Assembly (NCBI GenBank): GCA_965248735.1
Contig: OZ252146.1
Coordinates: 992,001 to 1,056,000, forward strand
From: Aldehydirespirator sp965248735
GTDB lineage: Bacteria; Actinomycetota; Acidimicrobiia; Acidimicrobiales; Aldehydirespiratoraceae
Direction: 5' to 3'
Length of the DNA: 64,000 nucleotides
In this document: piece after piece, positions 50,582 through 59,544 of the stretch
How the letters are laid out: the number at the start of each line of letters is the position of its first letter
Numbering within the stretch: position 1 is the stretch's first letter
Notes under the pieces: generated by a model
What the model saw: the letters and a program-made list of their open reading frames with translations, nothing else
What the model was told of the DNA's origin: nothing
Databases searched by the model: none
Translations under genes and position numbers: made by a program

Positions 50582-51781
50582 ATGAAACGACTGCTGGCCC
50601 TACTCATGGTGCTCGGCCTCATCGCCGCCGGTTGCAGTGGCAGCGAGCCGGCCGAGCCCGCGGGGGACGGCGAGGACGCCAGCACGGTCCAGCTCGACGA
50701 CGGCGCCACCGGGGATGAACCCGCCACCAACACCGCCCCCGGCAACGCCGAGCCGGCGGGGGACGGTGGGGAAGCCAGCACGGTCCAGGACGACGGCGCT
50801 GCCGGGGATGAACCCGCCACCGCTCTAGACGAAGGCGAGCCCGCCGAGGAGATGATGCTTGATGAGTTGAATGTGGCTTACTTGCTGGGGCTGCCGACGG
50901 CGAATCAGGTGGCCCAGGCCGAGAGGACCTATGACGAGGCTCTCGGCATGACGGTGAACTGGCTTCCGTTTGCGTCGGGCGGTGACATGGCCCAGGCCAT
51001 GGAGGCCGGCGCCATCGACATTTCCTATTCGCAGGGATTGACGTCGTTCGCGAGCTTCGTGACCGGCGGCTTCGATCTGCTGCTGGTGGGGGTGGCGGTC
51101 AGCTACGCGGACGCCGACAACTGCGTGGCCCATCCCGACTACGGCGTCACCGCGAAGAACGCGGCGGAGACGCTGGCGGGTCAGAGCATCTACACGCCGT
51201 TGGGCAACGTGACCCACTTCAAGCTGTTGAAGATGCTCGAGCACCTGGGGGTGGATACTGCCACGGTGAGCCTGATCGAGTCCGAGGGCGGCCCGGCCGC
51301 GGTGGCCGCGCTGGACTCGGGCGACGTGGCCTTGGCTTGCGCATTCGGCGACGCGGTGAACCAGATGATCGCCGACGGCGGCCATCTTGTAATGACGGGC
51401 GCCGAGCAGGAGGCCATCGGCATTCGCGTCTTCGGCATCATCTCCACCTCCGGAGACTTCGCCGAGGGCTATCCGAGCGTGGTGGCGGCCTTCCTGCAGG
51501 TGACCGAGGACGCCAACCGGGCCTTCAACGACAACCGGGAGCCGTTCATCGATACCATCGCCGGGGCCGTTGGCATGGACCGCGAGTCGACCGTCGCGCT
51601 GCTGGACGCATTTTCGTTCCCCGAGAAGGACATGCAGCTGTCCGAGGCGTGGCTCGGCGGGACCGTCCAGCAGGCCATGAAGGACCAGATGGACTTCTTC
51701 GAAGGCCAGGGCGAAATCGCCTCGGCGCTGCCCAGCTACGACTCCTTCGTCGACACCAGCTTCCTCGAAGCCGTCAACTGA
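50582..51781 (+). CDS. TauA/SsuA-like substrate-binding lipoprotein
   Basis: A protein of 399 aa from ATG 50582. Lipobox LIAAGCSGS gives Cys20. A linker of about 75 residues contains a duplicated unit (EPAGDG.EASTVQ.DDGA.GDEPAT). The binding domain follows the TauA pattern: WLPFASGGDMAQAMEAGAID, a middle region with GNVTHFKLLKMLEHLGVD (where TauA has STAHYSLL) and PAAVAALDSGDVALACAFGDA. No cognate permease or ATPase is encoded nearby, so it must use a transporter elsewhere. Ligand probably taurine or another small amine or sulfonate, by similarity only. Confidence 0.85.
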   Translation: MKRLLALLMVLGLIAAGCSGSEPAEPAGDGEDASTVQLDDGATGDEPATNTAPGNAEPAGDGGEASTVQDDGAAGDEPATALDEGEPAEEMMLDELNVAYLLGLPTANQVAQAERTYDEALGMTVNWLPFASGGDMAQAMEAGAIDISYSQGLTSFASFVTGGFDLLLVGVAVSYADADNCVAHPDYGVTAKNAAETLAGQSIYTPLGNVTHFKLLKMLEHLGVDTATVSLIESEGGPAAVAALDSGDVALACAFGDAVNQMIADGGHLVMTGAEQEAIGIRVFGIISTSGDFAEGYPSVVAAFLQVTEDANRAFNDNREPFIDTIAGAVGMDRESTVALLDAFSFPEKDMQLSEAWLGGTVQQAMKDQMDFFEGQGEIASALPSYDSFVDTSFLEAVN

Positions 51782-51895
51782 TCCCGTAGCTCGCCGGGGC
51801 GCTGGGCTTCTTTGGCGCCCACTCACGACTCTCCGCTGATAGTCGAACGGCTACGGTCGCATTGACTTCAGAACCCGGGCCAAAGGGGGATCCGC

Positions 51896-51964
51896 ATGGA
51901 GACGATGGATGTGGCCACGCGCATGGCCGAGAAGCGGCTCATCCTCTGGCGGGCAAAGGGTTGA
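51896..51964 (+). other. coupled mini-ORF upstream of pta
   Basis: A 22-codon frame (METMDVATRMAEKRLILWRAKG) with a strong AAAGGGGGA 5 nt before its ATG. Its TGA overlaps the TTG start of pta (TTGA). It looks like a translated leader that delivers ribosomes to a weak start codon. Whether the peptide matters is unknown. Confidence 0.5.
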
Positions 51965-52905
51965 CGCAGCCCTTGCCGACGCTGGGTCGCGACCCGGTCG
52001 TCGAGCGGTGGCGGACCGCGGCCCGATCTGCTCGCAAGCGCGTCGTGCTGGCCGACGGCGGCGATGAGCGGGCCGCGGCCGCGGCCCGTTGTCTGGACAC
52101 CGAGGGCTTGGCCGTTCCGGTGCTGGTTCATGAGGCCGCGAGATTCCGATCGCCCGCGGGCCGTGCGCAGGCCGAGGCCTCGGCCTGGCGGGAGCGCATC
52201 GACTTGGATGACCCGCTCCATGTGGCTGCCCTCATGGTGGCCGCCGGCGAGGCCGACGCCTGCGTGGCCGGAGCCGCCCGGTCCACCCCCGATGTGGTCA
52301 GGGCCGCCCTGTTCTGCATCGGAACGGCTGCCGGAGTCGACATCGTCAGTAGCTGTTTCGTGTTCGTGCTGCCCGAAGGGACACCGATCACCTACGGAGA
52401 CTGCGGGGTCGTTCCCGAGCCGGATGAGGAGCAGCTCGCTTCGATCGCGATCGCCAGCGCGGCCACCCATGCGCAACTTGCCGGCGGGGAGCCCCGGGTG
52501 GCGATGCTGTCCTATTCCACCAAGGGAAGTGCCGACGGTCCCCGAGTGGAATTGGTGCGGTCCGCCACCGAACTGGTGCGCTCGAGGGCGCCGGAGCTTG
52601 CCGTGGACGGCGAGCTGCAGTTCGACGCGGCATGGGTTCCCGAGGTGGCCGCGTCGAAGGCACCGGGCTCGCCAGTCGCGGGCCGGGCGAACGTGTTCGT
52701 GTTCCCCGACCTCTCGTCGGGCAACATCGCCTACAAGATCACTCAGCGACTGGCTGGCGCCCGCGCCTACGGACCGCTGTTGCAAGGCACCGCGGGTGTG
52801 ATCCACGACCTGTCTCGGGGCTGTAGCGTCGACGACATCGTCACGGTGGCCACCATCGCGGCCTGCCAGGCCGCATTATGTTCAGCTCGCGTCAGTCAGC
52901 TATAA
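51961..52905 (+). CDS. pta: phosphate acetyltransferase
   Basis: Phosphotransacetylase catalytic domain of 314 aa from TTG 51961 (MTQPLPTLGRDPVVERW). It interconverts acetyl-CoA and acetyl phosphate. Family blocks are VVLADGGDERAAAAA, AALMVAAGEADACVAGAARSTPDVVRA, PRVAMLSYSTKGSADGP, GELQFDAAWVPEVAASKAPGS and VFPDLSSGNIAYKITQRLAG. Acetate kinase is not adjacent. In taurine-degrading bacteria pta follows sulfoacetaldehyde acetyltransferase (xsc), which is missing from this window. A longer reading from TTG 51862 lacks family similarity. Confidence 0.92.
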   Translation: MTQPLPTLGRDPVVERWRTAARSARKRVVLADGGDERAAAAARCLDTEGLAVPVLVHEAARFRSPAGRAQAEASAWRERIDLDDPLHVAALMVAAGEADACVAGAARSTPDVVRAALFCIGTAAGVDIVSSCFVFVLPEGTPITYGDCGVVPEPDEEQLASIAIASAATHAQLAGGEPRVAMLSYSTKGSADGPRVELVRSATELVRSRAPELAVDGELQFDAAWVPEVAASKAPGSPVAGRANVFVFPDLSSGNIAYKITQRLAGARAYGPLLQGTAGVIHDLSRGCSVDDIVTVATIAACQAALCSARVSQL

Positions 52906-52990
52906 CGGTCGCGCTATGCCTGCTAACTTGGCGTCTGCGCACGATTCTCGCGGCCGGTACCGCTGACGGGTTCGGTGCACTAGGAGCACG

Positions 52991-53611
52991 ATGACTGCAC
53001 TTGAGAGCGACACGCCCTTGGTCCGGCGCCCCTTGGACGCCGAACGGGTGATATCCGCCGCGGCCGAGATCGCCGACGCGGAGGGGCTCGACAAGCTGAC
53101 CCTCACCCGCGTGGCCGATGTTCTCGGTGTCCGTCAGCCAGCGCTGTACCGCCATGTGGCCGGATATGACGACTTGCTGCGCAGCCTGAGCCTGCGTGGC
53201 CGGGAGATCCTCGCCCAGAGGCTGGCCGACGCCGCGGTGGGGCTCGCCGGCAACGATGCGGTGGCCGCGGTCGGCCATGCCTGGCGCAAGATGGTGCGGG
53301 ACCATCCCGGCATTTACGCGGCCACGGACCGCTATCCGTGCGCCGGCGACACCGAGCTTGAAGCCGCGGTGGAGCGAGTTCTCGCCGTGCTGGGTCAGGT
53401 CCTGAGGGGATTTGACCTGACCGGGGCGGACCGCGTCCACGCGGCCCGCACCCTGCGCAGCGCCTTCCACGGCTTCAGCCACCTTGAGTCGGGCGACGGC
53501 CACCCCCTGCCGCACGACCCAGAGGACACCTTCGACCATCTGGTGGAGCTGCTGTGCGCCGGTGTGCACCGCCTGTCCCGCGAGGCTGCTGGAAGCGGCA
53601 GCATCGTCTGA
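52991..53611 (+). CDS. TetR/AcrR-family transcriptional regulator
   Basis: A repressor-type protein of 206 aa. The N-terminal helix-turn-helix is at about 30-60 (LDKLTLTRVADVLGVRQPALYRHVAGYDDLLRSL). The C-terminal ligand-binding part resembles the TetR_C_33/WHG type (VRDHPGIYAATDRYP, FHGFSHLESGDG). It ends at a TGATG overlap with a mini-ORF leading into the Fe-S/NrfD gene, so it probably regulates that operon. Confidence 0.9.
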   Translation: MTALESDTPLVRRPLDAERVISAAAEIADAEGLDKLTLTRVADVLGVRQPALYRHVAGYDDLLRSLSLRGREILAQRLADAAVGLAGNDAVAAVGHAWRKMVRDHPGIYAATDRYPCAGDTELEAAVERVLAVLGQVLRGFDLTGADRVHAARTLRSAFHGFSHLESGDGHPLPHDPEDTFDHLVELLCAGVHRLSREAAGSGSIV

Positions 53612-53658
53612 TGGCACGGCTCGGGTTCTTGCTTGACAGCGGCAGGGGTGTCTCGTGA
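53611..53658 (+). other. leader mini-ORF duplicated from the Fe-S gene start
   Basis: A 15-codon frame (MARLGFLLDSGRGVS) whose ATG overlaps the TetR stop and whose TGA overlaps the GTG of the Fe-S/NrfD gene. Its first ten residues copy the start of that protein (MTRLGFLLDS), and the DNA is a diverged duplicate 44 bp away. Confidence 0.6.
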
Positions 53659-55169
53659 CCCGGCTCGGGTTCCTGCTCGACAGCGACAGCTGCATCGGCT
53701 GTCACGCCTGCACGGTCGCGTGCAAGAGCGAGCACGACGTGCCCCTCGGCGTGAACCGCACCTGGGTGAAGTACATCGAGACGGGCACGTTCCCCAATGT
53801 CAACCGGCACTTCTCGGTGATGCGCTGCAACCACTGCGACGACGCGCCCTGCATCGCCATCTGCCCCACCAACGCGCTGTTCCGGGCCGCCAACGGCGTG
53901 GTGGACTTCGACGACAGCAACTGCATCGGCTGCAAGGGGTGCATGAACGCCTGCCCCTACGACGCCATCTACATCAACCCCGCCACCAACACCGCCAACA
54001 AGTGCAACTTTTGCAACCACCGCATAGAGCAGGGCCTCGAGCCGAGCTGCGTGGTGGTGTGCCCCACCCACGCCATCAAGGTCGCCGACCTCGATGACCC
54101 GAACGACGAAACCACGAGGATCATCGCTCGCAGCGACACCACGGTGCGGGCCCCGGAGCAGCAGACCCTGCCCAAGGTGCACTACCGGGGCGCCGACCAG
54201 GCGTCTCTGGACCCGCTGCGCACCGCCATCGCGGCCGACGGCATGATCTGGGCCGACACAACGCCGCAGCATCCGACGGTCGAGCCCGACGGCCCTGGTG
54301 TGGTGGCTCGCACCGCCTACACGACCGCCCATCAGATGACCTGGAAGGCCAAGGTGTCGAGCTATCTCGTCACCAAGGCGATCGCCGCCGGTGTGATGGC
54401 GGTGGCCGCTCTGCTGGCGCTGCTGGGCCATAGCGGCTCGCAGGCCGCGGTCGGAGTGGTGCCGCCGCTGGTCGCGGGATTCTTCCTGGCCGTCACCGGC
54501 GTGCTGTTGGTGTGGGACCTGAAACAGCCAGCCCGCTTCTACTACCTGCTAACCCGGTCCAACCGCAGATCCTGGCTGGTGAAGGGCGCCTGGGTGCTGG
54601 GCGCCTTCGCCGGGGTGTGCGCCGCGTGGTTCGTCGCCGGCATCGCGGGCTCGTCGGGCGCCCTGGTTGTGCTGGCCGCGCCCGGAGCGCTGTTGGCCGC
54701 GGCCACCGCGGGCTACACCGCGTTCCTCTTCGGCCAATGCGAGGGTAGGGACCTGTGGCAGACACCGCTGCTGCTGCCCACGCTGCTGGCACAGGCGGCC
54801 GTGGCTGGCGGCGCGGCCTACTCGGTGGCTGATCTCGCGATGGAAGTCCCCGATCGCTCTGCGGTGCGCTGGGTGATGTTGGGCGGCATCGTGGCTTGCG
54901 CCCTGCTCGTCGCGGCCGAGGTCGCGTCGCGAGGAACAGCCCATGTGGAGGCGGCTGTGGCAGTCATGACCCGGGGTCGCTACGCCCGCCGCTTCTGGGC
55001 GGGCGGGATGGTGCTGGGCTTGGTCCTGCCCGGCGTCGCCACGGCGATCGCCCTCGCTGCCGACACCGGCGCGGCGCTGCCCGCGGCCGCGGGGCTCTGC
55101 GCCCTGGTCGGCATGTGGTTCTACGAGGACAGCTTCGTGCGGGCCGGCCAGTCCGTCCCGCTGTCTTAG
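53655..55169 (+). CDS. fused 4Fe-4S ferredoxin / NrfD-DmsC-type membrane anchor
   Basis: Electron-transfer and anchor subunit of a molybdopterin oxidoreductase, 504 aa. Residues 1-200 are a DmsB/NrfC-type ferredoxin with sixteen cysteines in four clusters (Cys13/16/19/23; 58/61/66/70; 90/93/96/100; 117/120/132/136). Residues about 225-500 contain about eight hydrophobic helices of the NrfD/DmsC type. B and C subunits are normally separate genes, so this is a fusion. No Tat signal precedes the ferredoxin domain, suggesting that it faces the cytoplasm. Start GTG 53655. Confidence 0.88.
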   Translation: MTRLGFLLDSDSCIGCHACTVACKSEHDVPLGVNRTWVKYIETGTFPNVNRHFSVMRCNHCDDAPCIAICPTNALFRAANGVVDFDDSNCIGCKGCMNACPYDAIYINPATNTANKCNFCNHRIEQGLEPSCVVVCPTHAIKVADLDDPNDETTRIIARSDTTVRAPEQQTLPKVHYRGADQASLDPLRTAIAADGMIWADTTPQHPTVEPDGPGVVARTAYTTAHQMTWKAKVSSYLVTKAIAAGVMAVAALLALLGHSGSQAAVGVVPPLVAGFFLAVTGVLLVWDLKQPARFYYLLTRSNRRSWLVKGAWVLGAFAGVCAAWFVAGIAGSSGALVVLAAPGALLAAATAGYTAFLFGQCEGRDLWQTPLLLPTLLAQAAVAGGAAYSVADLAMEVPDRSAVRWVMLGGIVACALLVAAEVASRGTAHVEAAVAVMTRGRYARRFWAGGMVLGLVLPGVATAIALAADTGAALPAAAGLCALVGMWFYEDSFVRAGQSVPLS

Positions 55170-55212
55170 GGGGATCTCGTGGACTCATCTCAGGCTGTTG
55201 CCCCGCTCTCAC

Positions 55213-55262
55213 GAAATCTGTGCGGGTTGTTGTCCCAGGTGACGGGTTTCTCTACAGATTTC
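55213..55262. promoter_or_regulatory. spaced inverted repeat upstream of the molybdoenzyme gene
   Basis: A perfect 9-bp inverted repeat (GAAATCTGT at 55213-55221 and ACAGATTTC at 55254-55262) with a 32-bp spacer, in the 127-bp gap before the catalytic subunit. It could be an operator (for example for the TetR protein) or an mRNA stem. No function is shown by sequence alone. Confidence 0.4.
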
Positions 55263-55296
55263 AGCCCCGCCCTCTTTCACCGTTGGAGATGAGCCG

Positions 55297-58110
55297 TTGG
55301 TTGACCTGCACAGCTACCCCCCGCACGAGACCTGGCACGACGCGGTGTCGCTGGACGCCAAGGCCTGGCCCCGGCGGGTGGAGCACCATCACACGCTGGT
55401 GCCCACCACCTGCTTCAACTGCGAGGCTGCCTGTGGGCTGGTGTGCCACGTCAACCACTCCACCGGCCGCATCGACCGTGTCGAGGGCAATCCGCTGCAC
55501 CCGGCCAGCCGGGGCCGCAACTGTGCCAAGGGTCCGGCCACGCTCAACCAGATCGACGACCACGAGCGCATCCTGTACCCGCTGCGCCGAGCCGGTGAGC
55601 GGGGCGGCGGCCAGTGGGAGCGGGTGAGCTGGGGCGAGGCCCTGGACGACATCGGCAGCCGCATCCGGTCGGCCATTGCCGAAGGCCGCCACAACGAGGT
55701 CATGTACCACGTGGGCCGCCCCGGCGAGGACGGCTACGCCGAGCGGGTGCTGCAGTGCTGGGGGGTGGACGGCCACAACAGCCACACCAACATCTGCAGC
55801 TCCAACGCCCGCATCGGCTACCAGAGCTGGATGGGCCACGACCGCCCGTCGTCGGACTTCGCCCACGCCGAGGTGATCTTCTTAATCTCGTCGCACCTGG
55901 AGGCGGGCCACTACTTCAACCCCCACGCCCAGCGCATCGTCGAGGCCCAGGGCCGCGGCGCAACGGTGATCTGCGTGGATCCCCGTTTGTCCAACACCGG
56001 CGCCAAGGCCGACTTCTGGCTGCCGGCGTGGCCCGGCACCGAGCCGTTCCTGCTGCTGGCCATCGCCCGCCTGCTGCTGGCTGGCGGCACCTGGGACCGC
56101 GACTTCGTGCGGCGCTGGACCAACTGGGAGACATACCTGCGCCAGCGCCACCCGCAGCGGCCGGTCGAGTTCGAGTCGGTTGGGCCCGCCCTGCTGGAGG
56201 ACTACGCCGCCTACACGCCGGAGGAGGCCGAGCGGGTCTGCGGCGTGCCCGCGGCGCAGATCACAGAGGTGGCGCGGATAATCGGCGCCCATCCGACAAA
56301 GTTCGCCTCGCACAACTGGCGGGCCGCGGCCGCGGGCAACCTGGGCGGCTGGCAGACCGCCCGGTGCCTGTTCTTCCTCAACGTGCTGACCGGCTCGGTC
56401 GGCACCGTGGGGGGCACCACCGGCAACGGCTGGAACAAGTACAAAGCCCCCCATCCGCCGGGAGCGCCGCCGGTGGAGCATTGGAACGAGCTCAACTGGC
56501 CTCGCGAGTACCCGCTGGCCCACCACGAGATGTCGACCCTGCTGCCGCACTTCCTGCACGAGGGCCGGGGCCGTCTCGACGTGTACTTCAGCCGGGTGTA
56601 CAACCCGGTGTGGACCAACCCCGACGGCTTCAGCTGGCTGGAGGCCCTGAAGGACCCCGACAAGGTGGGGTGCCATGTGGCGCTGACGCCGACCTGGTCG
56701 GAGACGGCCGTCTTCGCCGACTACGTGCTGCCCATGGGCGTGGGCGCCGAGCGCCACGACGTCGCCAGCTTCGAGACCCACGCCGGTCGCTGGATCGGCT
56801 TCCGCCAGCCGGTGCTGCGCCGCTACGCCGAGATCCGGGGCACCGATGTGGGCCACGAATCGCGTACCCACGAGTTCAACCCGGGCGAGGTGTGGGAGGA
56901 GAACGAGTTCTGGATCGAGCTGTCGTGGCGCATCGACCCCGACGGCTCCATGGGAATCCGGCGCTGGTTCGAGAGTCCCACCCATCCCGGCACACCGATG
57001 TCGGTGGACGAGTACTACGCAGCGATGTTCGAGGGCGTGCCCGGCCTGGCCGGCGACGCGGCCGCGGCCGGCCAGACCCCGCTGGAGTTCATGCGCGACC
57101 GGGGCGCCTACGCCCTGCCGGGCGACATGTACCTACCGTATGAGCGCGAGGTGGACCCGGCCGCGCTCACCGACTGCGAGATCGACGACTCAGGCGTCTT
57201 CCGCCGCCCCGGCACGCCGGGGACGTGGTCCGGCGAGCCCGGGGAGCTGGCCGGCCTGAGGCTGGCCGGCTTGGGCGACGGCTCGCCCGCGGTGGAGGTG
57301 GACGGCACCGCTCGCGAGGGCTTCCCGACGCCGTCGCGCAAGCTGGAGCTGTACTCCCAGACGCTGGCGGACTGGGGCTGGCCCGAGCACGCCACCCCCA
57401 ACTGGATCCCGTCGCACGTGCACTGGGAGAACCTCGACCTCGAAGCCGACGAGCGGATCCTGCTGCCCACGTTCCGCATCCCGACGCTGATCCACACCCG
57501 CTCGGCCAACAGCAAGTGGCTGTCGGAGTTGAGCCACCGCCACCCGCTGTGGATCCATCCCTCCGACGCCGAGGCCCTCGGCATCGAAGTCAACGGGCTG
57601 GTGCGGATCACCACCCGCATCGGCCACTTCGTGATCGGCGCCTGGCGCACCGAGGGGATCCGCCCCGGCGTGGTGGCCGCGTCGCACCACATGGGCCGCT
57701 GGCGCCTAGACGCCAACAGCGGAGGCGCATGGGCGGGCGGCGACGCCGACATCACCAACGACGGATCCGTGTGGCGCCTGCGTCGCCGGGGCCGCCCCGA
57801 GAGCCACGCCAGCGACGATCCCGACACCGAGCGCATCTGGTGGAGCGACACCGGCGTGCACCAGAACCTGACGTTCTGCGTGCAGCCCGACCCGGTGTCG
57901 GGCATGCAGTGCTGGCATCAGCGGGTGCGGGTGGGCCCGGCCCAGCCCGGCGACGCCTACGGCGACGTGGTGGTCGACACGGCCAAGGCCCGCGAGGCCT
58001 ATCACGAGTGGCTGGCCATGACCCGCCCGGCACCCGGTCCGGGAGGCCTTCGCCGCCCCCTGTGGTATGCCCGCCCCCTCAAGCCCGTCCCGGCCGCCTA
58101 CGCCCTGTAG
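55297..58110 (+). CDS. molybdopterin oxidoreductase catalytic subunit (DMSO reductase family)
   Basis: Catalytic subunit of 937 aa starting at TTG 55297 (GGAG 8 nt upstream). A [4Fe-4S] site has the spacing C-x2-C-x3-C-x29-C (Cys39, 42, 46, 76). The usual molybdenum-ligand region reads HTNICSSNARIGYQ, with Cys167 or a neighbouring Ser as possible ligand. The bis-MGD binding domains follow, with HPLWIHPSDAEALGI and CHVALTPTWSETAVFADYVLP as landmarks. No Tat signal is visible. With the fused ferredoxin/NrfD subunit it forms a two-gene, quinone-linked complex. Substrate unknown. Confidence 0.9.
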   Translation: MVDLHSYPPHETWHDAVSLDAKAWPRRVEHHHTLVPTTCFNCEAACGLVCHVNHSTGRIDRVEGNPLHPASRGRNCAKGPATLNQIDDHERILYPLRRAGERGGGQWERVSWGEALDDIGSRIRSAIAEGRHNEVMYHVGRPGEDGYAERVLQCWGVDGHNSHTNICSSNARIGYQSWMGHDRPSSDFAHAEVIFLISSHLEAGHYFNPHAQRIVEAQGRGATVICVDPRLSNTGAKADFWLPAWPGTEPFLLLAIARLLLAGGTWDRDFVRRWTNWETYLRQRHPQRPVEFESVGPALLEDYAAYTPEEAERVCGVPAAQITEVARIIGAHPTKFASHNWRAAAAGNLGGWQTARCLFFLNVLTGSVGTVGGTTGNGWNKYKAPHPPGAPPVEHWNELNWPREYPLAHHEMSTLLPHFLHEGRGRLDVYFSRVYNPVWTNPDGFSWLEALKDPDKVGCHVALTPTWSETAVFADYVLPMGVGAERHDVASFETHAGRWIGFRQPVLRRYAEIRGTDVGHESRTHEFNPGEVWEENEFWIELSWRIDPDGSMGIRRWFESPTHPGTPMSVDEYYAAMFEGVPGLAGDAAAAGQTPLEFMRDRGAYALPGDMYLPYEREVDPAALTDCEIDDSGVFRRPGTPGTWSGEPGELAGLRLAGLGDGSPAVEVDGTAREGFPTPSRKLELYSQTLADWGWPEHATPNWIPSHVHWENLDLEADERILLPTFRIPTLIHTRSANSKWLSELSHRHPLWIHPSDAEALGIEVNGLVRITTRIGHFVIGAWRTEGIRPGVVAASHHMGRWRLDANSGGAWAGGDADITNDGSVWRLRRRGRPESHASDDPDTERIWWSDTGVHQNLTFCVQPDPVSGMQCWHQRVRVGPAQPGDAYGDVVVDTAKAREAYHEWLAMTRPAPGPGGLRRPLWYARPLKPVPAAYAL

Positions 58111-58179
58111 ACCCGCCGCCGTCGGTGGTTACAGTTGGCGCCGGCGCCGAGAAGTGAAGATGCAACGGAGGTACCGCTG

Positions 58180-59472
58180 ATGAGCTTTGCCAACCCCACT
58201 GAGCGGGTCGACACCTCGAACGCCCCTTATGTGATCGTGTCGAGCGACACCCACGCGGGGCTGCAGTGCGAGGAGTACCGGCCGTACCTCGACTCGGCGC
58301 TGCACGACGAATTCGACACCTACGTGGCCGAGCGCCACGCGCACCGGCGGGTCCAGGAGGAGGTCAACGCCGAGTTCCTGGCCGAGTGGGAGGGCGACAA
58401 CGCCGAGGGGCTGCGAGGCGCCTACGACCCGGAGGTGCGCGACAAGGAGCTCGACGCCGACGGCATCGCCGGCGAGGTGATCTTCGCCGACGGCGACGCG
58501 GTGACCGGCCAGGAGTCGCCCCCCTTCGGGGCCGGCCTCGCCGCGGGCCAGATCACCGACCCCCGCCAGGCCTTCGGCGGCGCCCGGGCCCACAACCGCT
58601 GGCTAGTGGACTTCTGCGCCACCAACCCGCCCCGGCGGGCCGGCGTGGGCCTGGTGCCGATCACCCACGACGTGGCCGAGTCGGTGGCCGAGCTCGAGTG
58701 GCTGGCCGGCAAGCCCGGTATCGCCGGGATCATGATCCCCACCATGTGGCACCGCTTCGAGCCCTACGGCTCGGCCCACTACGACCGGGTGTGGGCCGCC
58801 TGCGCCGAGACCGGCCTGGTGGTGCACACCCACTCCGGCGAGGCTGACTTTCCGTCCTACGGCGACAACGTGGCCATGTACGTGTCGGAGGTGCCGTTCT
58901 GGACCCACCGGGCGCTGTGGCAGCTGCTGTTCTCGGGCAAGTTCGACCGGTTCCCGGGACTTCGCTACGCGGTGGTCGAGTGCGGCTCCTTCTGGATTGG
59001 CGACATCCTGTGGAAGGCCGACGTGAACTTCGGGGCCAGCAGCAAGATCAAGAAGCTGGGCTCGCGCATGAGGGGCCTGATCTCGCGCCTGCCCTCTGAG
59101 TACTTCGGCACCAACGTGTTCATCGGGGCGTCCACGATGAGCAAGGAGGAGATCCGCCGCCGCCACGTCAACGGCATCGACGCCTTGATGTGGGGCACCG
59201 ACTACCCGCACCCCGAGGGTTCCTGGCCCCACACTGCCAGGCGCCTGGAGAGCGACTTCCGCGACGTGTCCATCGAGGACGCCCGCCGCCTGCTCGGTCT
59301 GAACGCGGTGGACTGCTACAACCTCGACCTGGGGTCCCTGACCGAGGTCGCCGACCGGATCGCCCCCACTCCCGAGCAGTTCCACCAAGACCCCGGCCTG
59401 CGCACCCCGCCCGACGCCAAGCGCACCGCCCGCTGGTGGATAGACGAGTACGGCTGCGAACTCCGATACTGA
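58180..59472 (+). CDS. amidohydrolase (amidohydrolase_2 family)
   Basis: Metal-dependent hydrolase or decarboxylase of 430 aa from ATG 58180 with GGAGG 8 nt upstream. Features are VIVSSDTHAGLQ at the N-terminus (DxHxG in place of HxH), TGLVVHTHSGEADF and the C-terminal metal Asp in MWGTDYPHPEGSWPHT. The nearest relatives by feel are predicted TIM-barrel hydrolases of actinobacterial aromatic or steroid pathways. It follows the molybdoenzyme by 69 nt and is probably in the same operon. Confidence 0.88.
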   Translation: MSFANPTERVDTSNAPYVIVSSDTHAGLQCEEYRPYLDSALHDEFDTYVAERHAHRRVQEEVNAEFLAEWEGDNAEGLRGAYDPEVRDKELDADGIAGEVIFADGDAVTGQESPPFGAGLAAGQITDPRQAFGGARAHNRWLVDFCATNPPRRAGVGLVPITHDVAESVAELEWLAGKPGIAGIMIPTMWHRFEPYGSAHYDRVWAACAETGLVVHTHSGEADFPSYGDNVAMYVSEVPFWTHRALWQLLFSGKFDRFPGLRYAVVECGSFWIGDILWKADVNFGASSKIKKLGSRMRGLISRLPSEYFGTNVFIGASTMSKEEIRRRHVNGIDALMWGTDYPHPEGSWPHTARRLESDFRDVSIEDARRLLGLNAVDCYNLDLGSLTEVADRIAPTPEQFHQDPGLRTPPDAKRTARWWIDEYGCELRY

Positions 59473-59544
59473 CCACCGATAGGGTGGCGTGCCGCCGGGG
59501 CGGCCAGTCGCCCTGTCGTTGACTCCGTCCCGAGCAGTGAAGCC

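Noticed and set aside
55614..57143. A 509-codon frame inside the molybdoenzyme gene
   Set aside because: Arg/Gly/Pro-rich shifted frame typical of high-GC DNA; the main frame has the Fe-S and molybdopterin motifs.
58160..58180. Six-codon MQRRYR frame overlapping the amidohydrolase ATG (TGATG)
   Set aside because: It consists mostly of the ribosome-binding site itself, has no initiation signal of its own and can arise by chance.
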